A stretch of DNA of 64,000 nucleotides from Blasia pusilla (lineage: Eukaryota; Marchantiophyta; Marchantiopsida; Blasiales), in assembly GCA_050084515.1 (NCBI GenBank), contig CM114272.1, forward strand, positions 28,334,001-28,398,000, read 5' to 3'. Numbering within the stretch: position 1 is the first letter of the stretch; every line of letters begins with the position of its first letter. The translations under genes were made by a program, and so were the position numbers. Below the pieces are notes generated by a model that searched no databases, was not told where the DNA came from, and worked only from the letters and a program-made list of their open reading frames with translations. Of this stretch, positions 25,126 through 36,475 are shown in pieces.

Positions 25126-26147
25126 TGTCGTGCGCCTACTCTCCTTGAACGTTAATCTTGTTTGTTGCGGAAGCGTGCGTTCGATGAGGGTCACGCTCTC
25201 AACGCTGATCTGCATCCAAACACGCACGGTTAGTCGGGTCTTGGATCAATCAGCGGGATTACTTTCCGAGTTCTCGTCTCGGACTCTCTCTTCAAGCTCA
25301 ACCTTCCTAGTTTCGCGATTTCCAACACGGGCAAGTCTCGAAAGACTTGGGACAGATTTTCAGTCGGTTCGGGAACTGAACGGCGGCGTTTCGCGCCTAG
25401 CGGTTCCAACTGTCCGATGAACATCCAATGAGTTCCTCACCAAGACTCGCACGAAGTGAATCTGGTTGGAATCCAAGTGTGGCGTACAAAGTCCACTCCC
25501 TTGGATTAGGTTTGGGTTTGGGTTTCGCGCCAAACTCCCGTTTCATCCGTGCCTCTCAAACGCCGTTTGGCGCCCAAAGTGGGGTTTCGTTTCCCAAGAC
25601 ATCTCAGAGAAGGTACTCCCCTTACTAGTACTTCTGGGGATCTCCGGGGCCCCCTACATTTAGGAAAGACACCGGGCCCCTCCATTGGCCCTCAACCCGA
25701 TTGCTCTCTGAATTGTTTTGGCCAATATCTCAGCCTGTACTTATGCGTTTGCTGAGATCTTTGGTGCGTTGGAAGCTTCTTGAGATCAGCTTTCCAATGC
25801 GCCCTTACTTATCCCAAATGCATCTTGGAGCTCAACGTTATGGTCCTAAACACAGTCAGATTCTCCCAAACGCTAGTCATGTTCCAAACTGGTTCTCACC
25901 TCTTTGGCAACCAACCTCCAAGACTCAACTCATCTCAAGTCTCGGCTCGCGTTTGGTCTAGGTTTCCTGGTCGCAACCATTAACGCATGAAACGCACAAC
26001 TCTGTTCCGCGTTTCGTCTCTTAGACTTTTCCAAGAGACTCTTCCAAACGCCTCTCCAGAGCGCAAACCTCGCGGCGTGAGTTCCTTTGAGTTCTGATGT
26101 TTCGCTTGGCGCGTATTTGGTGTTGTTTGGTTATGAGGGTCGCGACA
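25126..26147 (-). repeat. 5' LTR of family A element
   Basis: A 1022-bp LTR with TG/CA ends, nearly identical to 18794-19810 and followed by the primer binding site. In minus orientation it would carry the element promoter. Confidence 0.95.
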
Positions 26148-26690
26148 CTTATACCCTTGGGGCGGCCACAAGGCTCTTCCCCCAAAAATAGCCCTACCAA
26201 CGGTAACCTTCGTGCACACGTTACAGTGTGACTATTGACTTGGTCAATGGGTCACCTGCCGGACTAAAACCAAAATAGGGAAATCGCCATAAACAACGTT
26301 CCTGACACAACAGACCTATCGCCAACCTCATGTGACATCTCAGGACGGAGTTACACCAGAACAACCCGTTGACTCTCTATATCGTTGACGCGATAGACCT
26401 CTACCTACGTTGAAATAAGATGTGGCATAGTTGACTTTCCATTTTGTGAAGTGGTCCTTGACCTTCTACAGTAGGTCAAGAGCAAAGGAGGTGAACTACC
26501 GTAGGTAAATTTGGTTGGCGAAGAGGTTCAAAGAAGAGAAAATGAGCTCTTAAGCTCTCTCTCCTTGAGGTATATCCCCTTTCCTCTGCCAAACTCTCCC
26601 CACGATAACCTATGCTTGCAGTTCACCTCCTTGGCTCTTGAACATCTCACCGGCATCTTGACGGATGGCCGTAGGTAAATCTGATTGTCG
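26148..26690. repeat. Repeat debris, partly an inverted copy of 40780-40880
   Basis: The stretch 26500-26590 (GAGCTCTTAAGCTCTCTCTC and flanks) is the reverse complement of a stretch at 40790-40870, with divergence. The motif AGGTCAAGAGCAAAGGAGGTG also has a relative at 40745-40768. It probably derives from LTR or leader sequence of family B. Confidence 0.45.
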
Positions 26691-26719
26691 ATCATCCGTC
26701 GAAATGCCGATGAGATGTT
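26641..26719. repeat. 27-bp inverted repeat with 25-nt loop
   Basis: Arms 26641-26667 and 26693-26719 pair at 24 of 27 positions. The hairpin sits between LTR-like debris and the integrase tail. Confidence 0.8.
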
Positions 26720-27228
26720 GAACCTTGATGACCCTAATGTGTGGATGTTCTCAGAGGTCTGAGTTATTTCAGATAGTAATGCCCATCGCGTGTGAGAATT
26801 TGGCGATTGCGGAGCATCGGGATACGTTGAGATATACGACTATTTGGGGAGGTGGTCATTGATTGACTATCCGTAGGTTTCATCAGGGAGACTATGTCTA
26901 CTTGCAGCATATGGCACCCACGACGTTGGATGGGACTATTAGGCGCACTATCTTGAGAGTGCATGAGGTTTAGCCATCTGATGTTCTCTTATTAGAGGGA
27001 CGCAATGGTATCGTTTAGAAGGACCATGTGCGTAATTGTGCGCCATGTCACCTTAATATTGACGGTATAGTTGATTTAAGCTTAGCAGAAGTTCTTGCAA
27101 GCTTATGCTGTATGTTGTGTGGTTCTGCTCGTGATGGAGCCACTATGCTAGTTTGTGATGGATGTTCGAGAGGATGGCATATGATATGTCTAACGTCACC
27201 TCTCATTATGTGCCCCATATGTATATAG
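26720..27228 (+). pseudogene. Ty3-type integrase C-terminus with fused PHD finger
   Basis: The plus-strand frame reads a charged, GPY/F-like integrase tail with FHQGDYVYLQHMAPTTL, RTILRVHEV and VRNCAPCHL. This is followed by a Cys4-His-Cys3 zinc finger at about 27109-27225, with CMLCG, MLVCDGC, GWHMIC and a final CPIC. The order and spacing fit a PHD finger, a histone-tail reader. The last zinc pair comes sooner than usual, so a short internal deletion is likely. TAG stops and a TGA interrupt the upstream part. No other part of the element precedes it in the same orientation. PHD-tailed integrases occur in some plant Ty3/gypsy lineages, and this may be the tail type of family B, whose own integrase tail lies outside the window. 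Confidence 0.75.
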
Positions 27229-30050
27229 AGTAGGTAGTTATAGATTTTGACTTGTGTTTGGGAGATGGATGACAAGAGCGCGATTAACGATGGATCCACA
27301 TGAGCACACGACGTCTTTGCTTTTAGCGTCCTAGAGATGTATGTCATGGTAGATACAGATAATGGCTATATATCTGGAGTTAGAGGGACCTAACCACCAG
27401 CTAGGGGGGCGATTGGAGATATTTTGGTACTTATCATCTTGATGTTCGGATACCATGAATTAGCATGGGATCGTATTTGTGTTCGGTGACAACAATATAT
27501 GTTGTGGTGCAATGTGTATACACACGACATTATTGCTATCATCTATGGGAATGGTTTTGAAAGGTTTCATGTGATCAAATTTTTGAGGGATATGGCTAGT
27601 ATATCATAAATATGGAAATCATACCTCAATTTTATGGAGAACAACCAATATTTTTCAATTATATGAAATTTAATCAGAAAGTAATCCTTAACAAAATATG
27701 ATTTTACATAATATCTTCTAACAAAGATATGTGTAAGAATGTGCTTACATTATTGTTAGTTCCATTCTAAATATGGGGGTGACTTATATCTATCTAAAAT
27801 GCTTCTTGAATATTTTCTTATTTTCTAGACTACCTCTATGTTGTTTCTATTTGAAGATTGATGCACTAATTAATTTTCTTTTATGAAACATGAATGGTTT
27901 GAAAGGACACAAAATTTTTTCTTAGTGACTCACATATTCATGTAACATATTATATATGCTAAAATTATTAGGGGGAAGAAAATTGGGGATTTGATTTTTC
28001 ATTGTTTTATGAAAAATCAAATCCCAAGCTTTATGTTAATTGCTTATGACTAGGGTGTATGTTTTTTTTCATTTACATAGAATCTGATTTCAATTCCCTA
28101 TTCATTTAACTTTTGCCATGACCCTTAATAAGTCACAAGGTCAAATTTTAGGAAAGGTGCAAATTTACTTGCCTATGCCTACAACAATTCATATACTCTC
28201 ATGACCAATTGCATATACTCTCATGACCAATTGCGTGTGGCATTATTTACAATAATATAAAAGGTGTTCAATCCATATTCTCCCATAAGGCGAATCAGAA
28301 GCACGTGTGGAGCTAACTTGAAGGCGAATTGGGAGCAGGGTGTGTCACTATTCCAGAAGGTAAATCGGAGAAGATTTTGTGGAGAATTCGTTGGAGTCCT
28401 CCTATTTTGAAGCAATAACAAACGAATATAATCAGTAGTTGCATCTCTACGTATGCTGAATTGAATGTATTAGACATGAATAGACAAAATGATGCAAATT
28501 ACATTAACTAGAAAGTAAAGCTAGTGTTACCAGCGTGACCTTGAATCTCGCCTTGTCTGATTCTCTGACAATAGTGTGTGTACATGAATTAAATACTCCA
28601 GAGCCGAGGGTTCTCGAATGCTCTAAATCCTAGACTGCACACCCCCTCCTGATCAACAGCTCTTGTGAGCAAGATCATAACTGTTGAAAGGAATGTAAAA
28701 CTTGCGAGAGGTTTAAAAATTTGAAATGTTGATTTACACGCATGCTACATGCTTGTTAGCTAACAAGGTCAGGTATCATAAGGGGAAGTGGTCGGAAATC
28801 TTAATGGTGTTCTCCAATAGTAGTATAGATTTTTACATACCACTCGCAACTTACTAGTACTAGTAAGGTGCCCGTGCGATGCACGAAAAATAAAAAATTG
28901 ATGGAAGAACTTTTGCTAGTGCCCGTGATAACAATGCTGTATACAAATTCAAATTTTTTTCTTGCTGCCCGAAACATGTGAAACATTTTCTTGCTGCTCG
29001 GATGCCATGTGTCAAATTGTCACACAGGTATTTGCAAATCAAGAAGGCACTCTCCAATAATAATATAGATTTATAATTTGATTTATCATTCATAATGTCC
29101 AATTGAAATCGAATGATTCTTTTGTCTTAAATATCATATGGTCTTATTGGTTAGAAAGGACATGTGTCATGATAATATAGGCCCGTGCCATGTCCGGATA
29201 CAAATTAACTCTTAAAATACTAATTAATTCTCAAAATTCTAGAGTGTGTTTCAAATCAATTTAAAAAAATGAACGATCCCATGGACTAAAATTATCACTT
29301 GTCAAAAGAAGAAAAGAGGTTTCAAAACGAAAAGACAGGTCCTATGATCGTATAGATGAATATGATAGCTCCTTGCGAGTATGGATAACTGCCGGATAAA
29401 AACCAACATAAGTGGGGTGGCTAAGAGATTACCACGTGCATGACTGGGAAACGTCGTATTCCGTTCTTGACTTGGTCGAAGATAGCGCAACTCCGGTCTC
29501 TATTGACAGTCGTGCCACCGGCCAAGCTGCAGATCACCGCGGCCACATATCTCAGTCGGGCTCTGTGGTCGACGCTTGGAGAACTGTGGTCGCTTCGACG
29601 TGGCAAAGCAGCGCGAGGGGATTCATCTCTCGGTCAGTCCAGAACTGTGGTCTGACGAAAAACTGTGGTAGCTGTTGCGTGCCGACTGGCGAAGCACCGC
29701 GCAGAAGCGAAGGGGCACGTACCTAAGAAGGTGGTGGTCGTAACTCATTCATTCATTTCGCTCCAGATAAGGTTGGGCCTTGTGGGATGGGCAAATGAGA
29801 CGTTTGTTTAACATTTCGGGTTTCTCCTCTAATTGTCGTCAGGTGCTTGCCATTTGTCCCATCGTTGGGCCACAAGAGAAGCATATCGAATCCAAGCAGC
29901 GGAGCCTCACGTCCGTCGCGATAGACGTCCGACAGCAGTTGCAGCAGTCGGTTACATTGCAGTTGTGAGAATTGGATCGGAGCTGGGAGGGAGCGATTTG
30001 AGGAAGCTGACTGCCACAGAATTTGGAAGGATTGAGGGACGGATTGAGCG
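27229..30050. other. Intergenic spacer upstream of the DUF1279 gene
   Basis: AT-rich from 27400 to 29400 with no supported gene. A 22-bp tandem duplicate (ATATACTCTCATGACCAATT) lies at 28191-28234. Around 28800-28890 and 29035-29070 there are related words CTCCAATAATAATATAGATT and GGTGCCCGTGCGATGCAC that resemble ends of small non-autonomous transposons. The last 600 bp are GC-richer and probably contain the promoter and 5' untranslated region of the gene starting at 30051. Confidence 0.5.
28191..28234. repeat. 22-bp perfect tandem duplicate
   Basis: Two identical adjacent copies, 28191-28212 and 28213-28234, in AT-rich spacer. Confidence 0.9.
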
Positions 30051-31651
30051 ATGGCGCAAGCACTGGTGACATCGTCATCATGTGCTGCATGCGTCCAATC
30101 TCGTCGATCGACTCCCCTGCTAGCTACAGGCTCCGGACGTGCTGCTCTGGGTTTGGGATGGGGGAATTGGGGCACTCGAGTGAGCTGCAGCAGGACGGGC
30201 GGGTCTAGGAGACCAATGGTGAGAGCAGTAATTGATGAGAAGGAGCAGGAGGTGCAGGAAAAGAAAATACCTGATGTGGAGGCTACTACTCGCAAGTGGG
30301 GCCTCGAAGCTGGACTGTGGCAGGTACGTGAAGAGAATCACAACGATGTATTGTAGTCCTACGGATGAGGGGAAGAGTAAGAATTTTTTTTGTGTGTCGG
30401 GATTCAAAATTCTGTCACGAAATCCCTTCCGAGCGCAGAAGAGGTGAAGTACTCTGGCGTTTTCTGATTTTTTTCCGTAATGAATACGGATAATTTTCAC
30501 CCTTCAGCGGTCAGGCAACCAGCGCTGGATATCTTGGGAGGACATGCGTGTTATGGCCTCTAGATCCTTCGAAGCATAGTCTACCGAAGCTTCTCAACTA
30601 CAATGCAAGAACCAGTGTCTTACAGTACTTCACTCTGTTAGGAAACATGTGCTCATCACCAAATTCCACAAATAGAATCACTCTCTATTGCAGTACATGT
30701 CACGTGTTGGAAGTGCTGGACGCGGACCGGTGAGGCCTCCGAGTTTTATGGAAAACATCGGAGGGAACATCTCTCCATCTGGTTGGAACTGGATGTTGGA
30801 ACCTCTTAGCAGCCCTGCAGGATGTACCGGAGTCCCAGTTTTCTACGGCTGTGAGGGTCAAACATTGGGGGCCTGTGCATCTCTATCCTGGCTTGTCGAA
30901 ATGTCCTCTATTGTAGTTGAATGTTCACCCGACTGAAGTCTGTTGTTGACCTATTTTAGGAATCCAAATTTTTCTAAATTAGATAACCGTGCACTTCCAT
31001 CCAGAGTCTGTCTTGCGATTCCTCAGCTGTTTTCTACTCGCCATGCCGCAGATTTTTTCGTCCAAGGACGATGGCGATGGACGCCCTAATGAGGAGAAGG
31101 CAAGCCAGGCTAAAGAGCTGTTGGCAAGATATGGTGGCGCGTACTTGGCGACGTCAATCTCACTATCAATAGTGTCCTTCGGTTTATGCTATGTGCTGAT
31201 CAGCTCTGGCGTCGACATTGCAAGTTTATTGGAGAAGGTTCGTACTGCCAGATGTTCGGATATATGTGTAAATCACAATGCAGAGTACACCTACGTTTGC
31301 ACAGCCTAGCTGCTGTAAGGAGGAAATTTGTATTTTGGCAGCTTGGCATGCTGTTTACTTGTGTTGCAGTATTCCTTGCGTGTTCAGCACAGATAATGAA
31401 GCGGTAGTGATGGTTGAGTGAGGTCCGACTGTCTCCGAGTTCTTCTAAGGAACGCCTTCTTTTGGTAACAGGTTGGGATTCGTTCCACTGAGACTGGAGA
31501 GAAAGTGGGAACCTTTGCCTTAGCATATGCAGCACACAAGGCAGCGTCCCCGATTCGTTTCCCTCCTACAGTAGCACTCACACCCATTGTTGCTAGCTGG
31601 TTTGGAAAGAAGGCAGCAGATGTAGCAGCAGATGAAGAGAAGAAGCCCTAG
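30051..31651 (+). CDS. DUF1279 (FAM210-like) protein, three exons, isoform using the first terminal exon
   Basis: Exons 30051-30323, 31052-31237 and 31472-31651, all phase 0 with GT-AG introns, give 212 residues. Residues 1-60 are rich in Ser, Ala, Thr and Arg with few acidic residues, like a plastid or mitochondrial targeting peptide. Exon 2 holds the start of the DUF1279 domain (KASQAKELLARYGGAYLAT) and a transmembrane segment (SISLSIVSFGLCYVLISSG). Exon 3 holds the conserved TETGEKVGTFALAYAAHK, then SPIRFPPTVALTPIVASWFG and a Lys-rich tail. DUF1279 proteins are small organelle membrane proteins of poorly known function, and plant members are predicted to be plastid-located. The start is the first ATG before a continuous targeting-like frame. 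A second version of exon 3 follows 88 bp downstream. Confidence 0.88.
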
Positions 31652-31739
31652 GATCTCTTGTGCCTTCCAAAGGCGCACTTTTTTTTGCCAGTTGGGTACA
31701 TAAGTTTGACTTGTGAAGTAATGAATTTTCTGATAGCAG

Positions 31740-31916
31740 GTTGGGATTCGGGCCAGTGAGACTGGAGAGAAGGTGGGTACTTTTGCCTTGGCTTTCGCAG
31801 TACATAAGGCAATTGGTCCAATTCGGATTCCTCCCAGAGTATGGCTTACACCGATTGTAGCAGGCTGGTTGGGGACCGATTCTGTAGAGTTCAGACAAGA
31901 AAAGAAAATTCGATAG
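31740..31916 (+). CDS. Duplicated alternative terminal exon of the DUF1279 gene
   Basis: Preceded by an AG acceptor (TGATAGCAG) and open in phase 0, this 59-codon exon ends in its own TAG. It encodes a second version of the DUF1279 C-terminus (ASETGEKVGTFALAFAVHKA, then PPRVWLTPIVAGWLG). Over the first 45 codons 34 residues match the exon at 31472-31651, but the tail differs (acidic then EKKIR, instead of the Ala-rich tail ending EKKP). Splicing from the donor at 31237 would give a 211-residue isoform. Intact frame, splice site and conserved core suggest it is used. Transcripts would be needed to prove it. Confidence 0.75.
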   Translation, partial: VGIRASETGEKVGTFALAFAVHKAIGPIRIPPRVWLTPIVAGWLGTDSVEFRQEKKIR

Positions 31917-32132
31917 TAGACGGTTTCACTTCTGCAAGGTCTATGATTCTGTGGGACAGGTGATGGGTTGGGAGAGATGTAATCTAAGTAGAAGCAGTTA
32001 GAACCAAACGAGTTCATAAGGCCGATGTTTATAGCAATGATTATACTCTATTAGAGTCGAAAGCTTTGTGCATTCCTTGTCATCTGACTGCAGGAGTGAG
32101 GAAGTTTTTCATCTTTGGGTTTATTCTCACTG

Positions 32133-32172
32133 TCAATTACAGAGGGATCTGCTGTGATCCCTCTGTAATTGA
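32133..32172. repeat. Perfect 17-bp inverted repeat with 6-nt loop
   Basis: Arms 32133-32149 (TCAATTACAGAGGGATC) and 32156-32172 are exact reverse complements around the loop TGCTGT. It lies about 220 bp past the second terminal exon of the DUF1279 gene, possibly inside its 3' untranslated region or downstream flank. Confidence 0.95.
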
Positions 32173-35100
32173 GTTTTCTATCCATGATGTAGTCAGTTGC
32201 AACTCTGAATCCATTTGATCTTTTGGTTCAAGCAACAGATGGAAAGGAATCCTCATATAAGCTGTGGGTTGAAAGGTTCGTCAAGTCATACATACCGCCA
32301 CTGCCTACGATTTCCAGGAAAAGTTTTATGGGGAATTCTCTCCTGATAGAATTTCTGTCGAAGTCTGCGTTCTGCTTGCTAGATTTACTGCTTGTTTACT
32401 GATTGTACCGTCCATGACGTATGTGCGCTCGAGTATGTTCCTGCAAAGAGCATAATGGACCTAGTGCAAACAAGTCAAGATTCTAATTCGCAACCCTTCA
32501 AGATTTCATCCTCACAAAATGATTCCCTGAGCATATGGCACTTCGTAGTACTTGGTGCAGGCTAGAATCTCAAAATGTAGTTCGCTGCAAGGGAAGTTAG
32601 TTAAGTGCTTGCTAAGGAGGCACGATGTTGCACACATAAAAATATTTATCGCATCGATTCGAGTCGAACGGAAGATGCTGCAATTGAAGTTTGTGGTACC
32701 CTACTACACATTCTGCTGACATTTCTGCAGACTTTCGATAGACAAACCTTCAACCAGAGAACCCGAGTGTCTACAAATCTTCAATTAAAGAACTAAGAGG
32801 GTAGTCAAGTTTTCAACCAAAGCAGGACTGTAAAGTAGCATCATGGAGAACAGATTAATCATGTGAAGATGAGCAGGAACTAGATGCACTGCAAATGCGC
32901 GTCGGACTCAGAATGCCCCAAACGTAACTCTCATCTCCCTAGCATTCGTAATCCTAACCATCTATCTTCCCTGGAATCTTCCAAACATCTTCCCATCCAG
33001 AAATATAATGTATTCATGTTCACACAGCGAAAAAGAAAGAAAATAGTTTAGGGAACGCGATGACCTCCATCCCGCGAACTTAAAATCCAGTGTTTCCTAC
33101 CTCAAAGAGAACTAAGCACACGAGCGCGCCGTTCATGTCATCCACGAAATGTTTCTTTCTTCCTTGGCTGCAATCATATTACCTAATGTGTGGTGTATGA
33201 AATGTTTTCTTTCTTTGCATGGGGCACCTTACCAGTATCAACTGCATGCACAGAATGCATGCACAGAAATGAAGTTGTACATAAATTTATAAATTTCTTT
33301 TATGCACATAATATGGAAAACATTTTTATAAGTCAAGAAGGCATTGTTCAATAATACTATTGATAATGAAATGATGTATTCAATTTCTTCATTTGCAAAT
33401 ATTAAGTAGTTCTTGAGATAATATCAATGTAAGGTGTGTCATCATTAAATTAACTTCTTTTTTGGATTCCTACTTGTTCCCAAACAAATAAGAAAATTCA
33501 CTTTATAATGATAACTAATTTAATTTTTGAAAATCAATCTCCACTGTTTTTAATCATCCTCTCTCTCTAAGATTCAAACAGGATCTCTTTTCTTCTCCTG
33601 AATTTAACATCCACCACATCATCAAGGGATTGACAATAATAATATAGAGAAAACATGTGAATGTTTATTATGTCTACCCACACAACTTTCAAGAAGATTT
33701 TTTTCTGCCCATTATTGTCAAAAAATTTCTAATGATATTCAACATTAATCCTTTTATGCTTGTAAGTTTCCACTCCCTAGATACCCAATCATCCCCAAAT
33801 TGGGAGGGGGGGGGATGGAGATTATGCTTACAATTCAAGCACAATATCCTAATATGCTTGTAAGTCTCAAGTGTAGTACAATCTCCTTAGTGTGACATGC
33901 AATTATTCAAACACAAAAGCACAACAATAATTTCAAAAGTGATGAAAACTTAATTGGGAATGTATGTCAAATTGTCTCATCCTTACTATATATTGGTTTG
34001 CATTTTACACATAAAAATTCCTCCTAGTGTGATGAATGAGATTTTTTTTAATCCTATTTAATTTTTTATTAATATAATTTTCCTTATCTTGGATGGCACT
34101 TTACATCTACCAAACCTTCTCTTTAAACAACATGATAAGAAATTTTTGAAGAGATGTTTAATTTTATTAAAAAAGGAGAATAGAGAAAGGAAAATTACCA
34201 AAACCTATAAGGAGTGTTTCCAAAAAATTAACGTGATAGAGAAGGTTCTTGAGAGCCATCTTCTCAACTTATAAACTATCGAGAAGAGTCTAAGAGACCA
34301 CCTCTCTTGAAGACAGCCCAAAAAAATAATCTGAGCAAAGATGTTACCAGGTGACCATTGATTGAGTGAGCAAATCACCTAATCTGAAATACAAAAATTA
34401 GGAAGTCAGTTGGAAATCTTCATCCCCACTAAATGGCGATAATAATTAACCTCATACAACCACTCTAGAAAAAGATAGATTTGATTAGCCCAAAATTAAA
34501 CTCCTTACACCATTGAAGTGATAAAACTCCAACTTCAAATAATTTATGATCGATGTAATAATTTTGATATGTCACTAGACATTATGCAATGCTTTTAATA
34601 AATTTTACATTAATATCTCCTACACAATTGATCCTTCCCCAAGTAGAAATTTGTATACACATATATAAAAAGACTCACATATGTACATCAAGACCATACA
34701 ACCATTTCCCAAACAAGCGGATTTGGTCTTCTACCTCCAAGTAATACCTCATATCCAATCGTTTTGATGTAGTTTGGCTTAAAATATAGTATCCAATACT
34801 CTTCTCTAAAGACTCTCAGCCTTCTATCTCATTTTCCTATCTTCACCATTGGTAAAATTCTCAAACTCCTCACTAATCATCATAGTTTTAAATATAATTG
34901 AAGCTCTAAAATTAACTTGATCTAAGCAGATGTAATTTTTCATAAATCTTATTTTTACTAGTAGAAATATACAAGCAACTTCAACCCAAAAACATACAAT
35001 GGATAGTATGATTATTCCTCATGAATTTGACCATATCAAGATATTGAGAAAATATGGTTGAAAAACATCCTATTCTCCCCCAATCTTTGCAAGCCAAATC

Positions 35101-35240
35101 CAATCCATGAGCAATAAAATTGCCCTGTAAAATATGAGAATGAACTCCAATAATAAAAGTTCTTGCCATCTTACAAAGTGGGGTATTGAGTATCATATAT
35201 TGAATGAAATTCTTTAGGTCATACATGTTGATATGCCCAG

Positions 35241-35318
35241 TAGTCATTTGTGAATGTAAGATGGATTTCACAAATGACTATTGAGATATTGAGATCGTGA
35301 AATCCATTTTACATTCAC
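35241..35318. repeat. Two overlapping inverted repeats
   Basis: A perfect 14-bp inverted repeat (35241-35254 with 35267-35280) overlaps a 22-bp inverted repeat with one mismatch (35250-35271 with 35297-35318). The sequence can therefore fold in two mutually exclusive ways. Confidence 0.9.
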
Positions 35319-36475
35319 CCATGCTTGAGATATTGATAGCCTTTGTGAAGCATTCACCTACCATGAGTGCAACCAAAATATTCATAAGGAATCTTCCTTG
35401 GCAATTGGTCTATCGTGACTAGAAATCATATACTTGTATTTCTTTCCTATCTCCATCATCCTTTTCACACTTTTTTCTTCATCATAGGCCTTGCATCAAG
35501 ATAGATCCCTACATCATATCTAATCTAGATTTAGTCCATGAGCTAAGATATAGAGCCCCTAGTCTAGCAACCATCCTTAAAGCCTTCTAAAATTGAACTT
35601 TTTTTCATAAGGTTGAACAACTATCCTAATGTTATAAAAGAAATTGCAAACGTCCAATGGACATCCTCATCATTTTGATTTTTCCATAATGAAGCCAATA
35701 AACTCATTTCCCATACCGAATTAGAGTCCACAATCTCATCCTTTGATACGAATTTTATTGTTGTGTTGTGCTATAAATATATAAGAGTTGTGGTAATTGA
35801 ATCGTTGCCTATAGGTCTTGCCAACAAAGTATTATGAGTACTACAATTTTCTTTATGGTATTGGAGCAATAGATGACTATCAATTAAAATTATTGGTGTA
35901 TGAGGAGACAAGAGATGCAAGAGACGGCACAATTTTCATTTGGATCAAGGAAATTTTAGTCAAAGTTGAAATATAGAAGATTTTAGGGAGAGTTGTGAAG
36001 ATAGCAAAACTTTGGAAGTACTTTTTAGGGCTTTCTCGGTCAATTCAACAATTTGAGTGATCAAGGGCTTGGACTAACCATCATATCAAGCTCGTCAAAA
36101 GCTTTTTAATGCATCTAAAATAATTCAATTCTGATTTTGAGCTCCCGCAATAGCAATTTCAAGATAAGAAAGTTGTGCATTTTGCTCTCAATAAGCCAAA
36201 TTTGACTAGTACTTCCACATAATTTTCCAATTTTGGAAAGTTTAAGGTCAAATTATGAGAAGGAGTGGCCTATACTCTAATTGATATAGTGTAGAGCCTG
36301 CAATCATGATTTATGAATAAAATATTTCTTGATGTAATATTCTATAGCAAAAATTATTAGCGAGAAACAAAAAAATAGAATAACAATATCTAGAAGTTTC
36401 ATATGAAAAATGGATTAAGAAATATGGGAGCTTGTCATAGGTGATGAGGCCAAAGTAGAAGGTGACTCATCAGAC

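Larger units (their letters stand above)
18794..26147 (-). mobile_element. Complete Ty3/gypsy chromovirus (family A), 7.35 kb
   Basis: Two nearly identical LTRs of about 1.02 kb flank gag, protease, reverse transcriptase, RNase H, integrase and a chromodomain, all on the minus strand. The flanking 5-bp sequences are both CTTAT (18789-18793 and 26148-26152), a target-site duplication, so the insertion is complete. A primer binding site lies inside the 5' LTR and a purine-rich tract abuts the 3' LTR. The C-terminal chromodomain marks the chromovirus branch of Ty3/gypsy. Small indels break the pol frame, so this copy is probably not autonomous. LTR similarity suggests a fairly recent insertion. 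It is inserted in older family B-like debris. Confidence 0.95.
31917..36475. other. AT-rich intergenic spacer
   Basis: The first several hundred bases probably include 3' untranslated region of the DUF1279 gene. From 33200 on the DNA is very AT-rich with no supported gene. It contains the inverted repeats listed separately and further copies of the ATAATAATATAG word (near 33345 and 33634). Confidence 0.5.

Noticed and set aside
29753-30295. A 180-codon minus-strand open frame
   Set aside because: It overlaps the promoter region and first exon of the DUF1279 gene in antisense and shows no domain or splice logic.
31200-32017. Overlapping minus-strand frames of up to 165 codons
   Set aside because: They are shadows of the duplicated DUF1279 terminal exons, and their mutual similarity simply mirrors the exon duplication.
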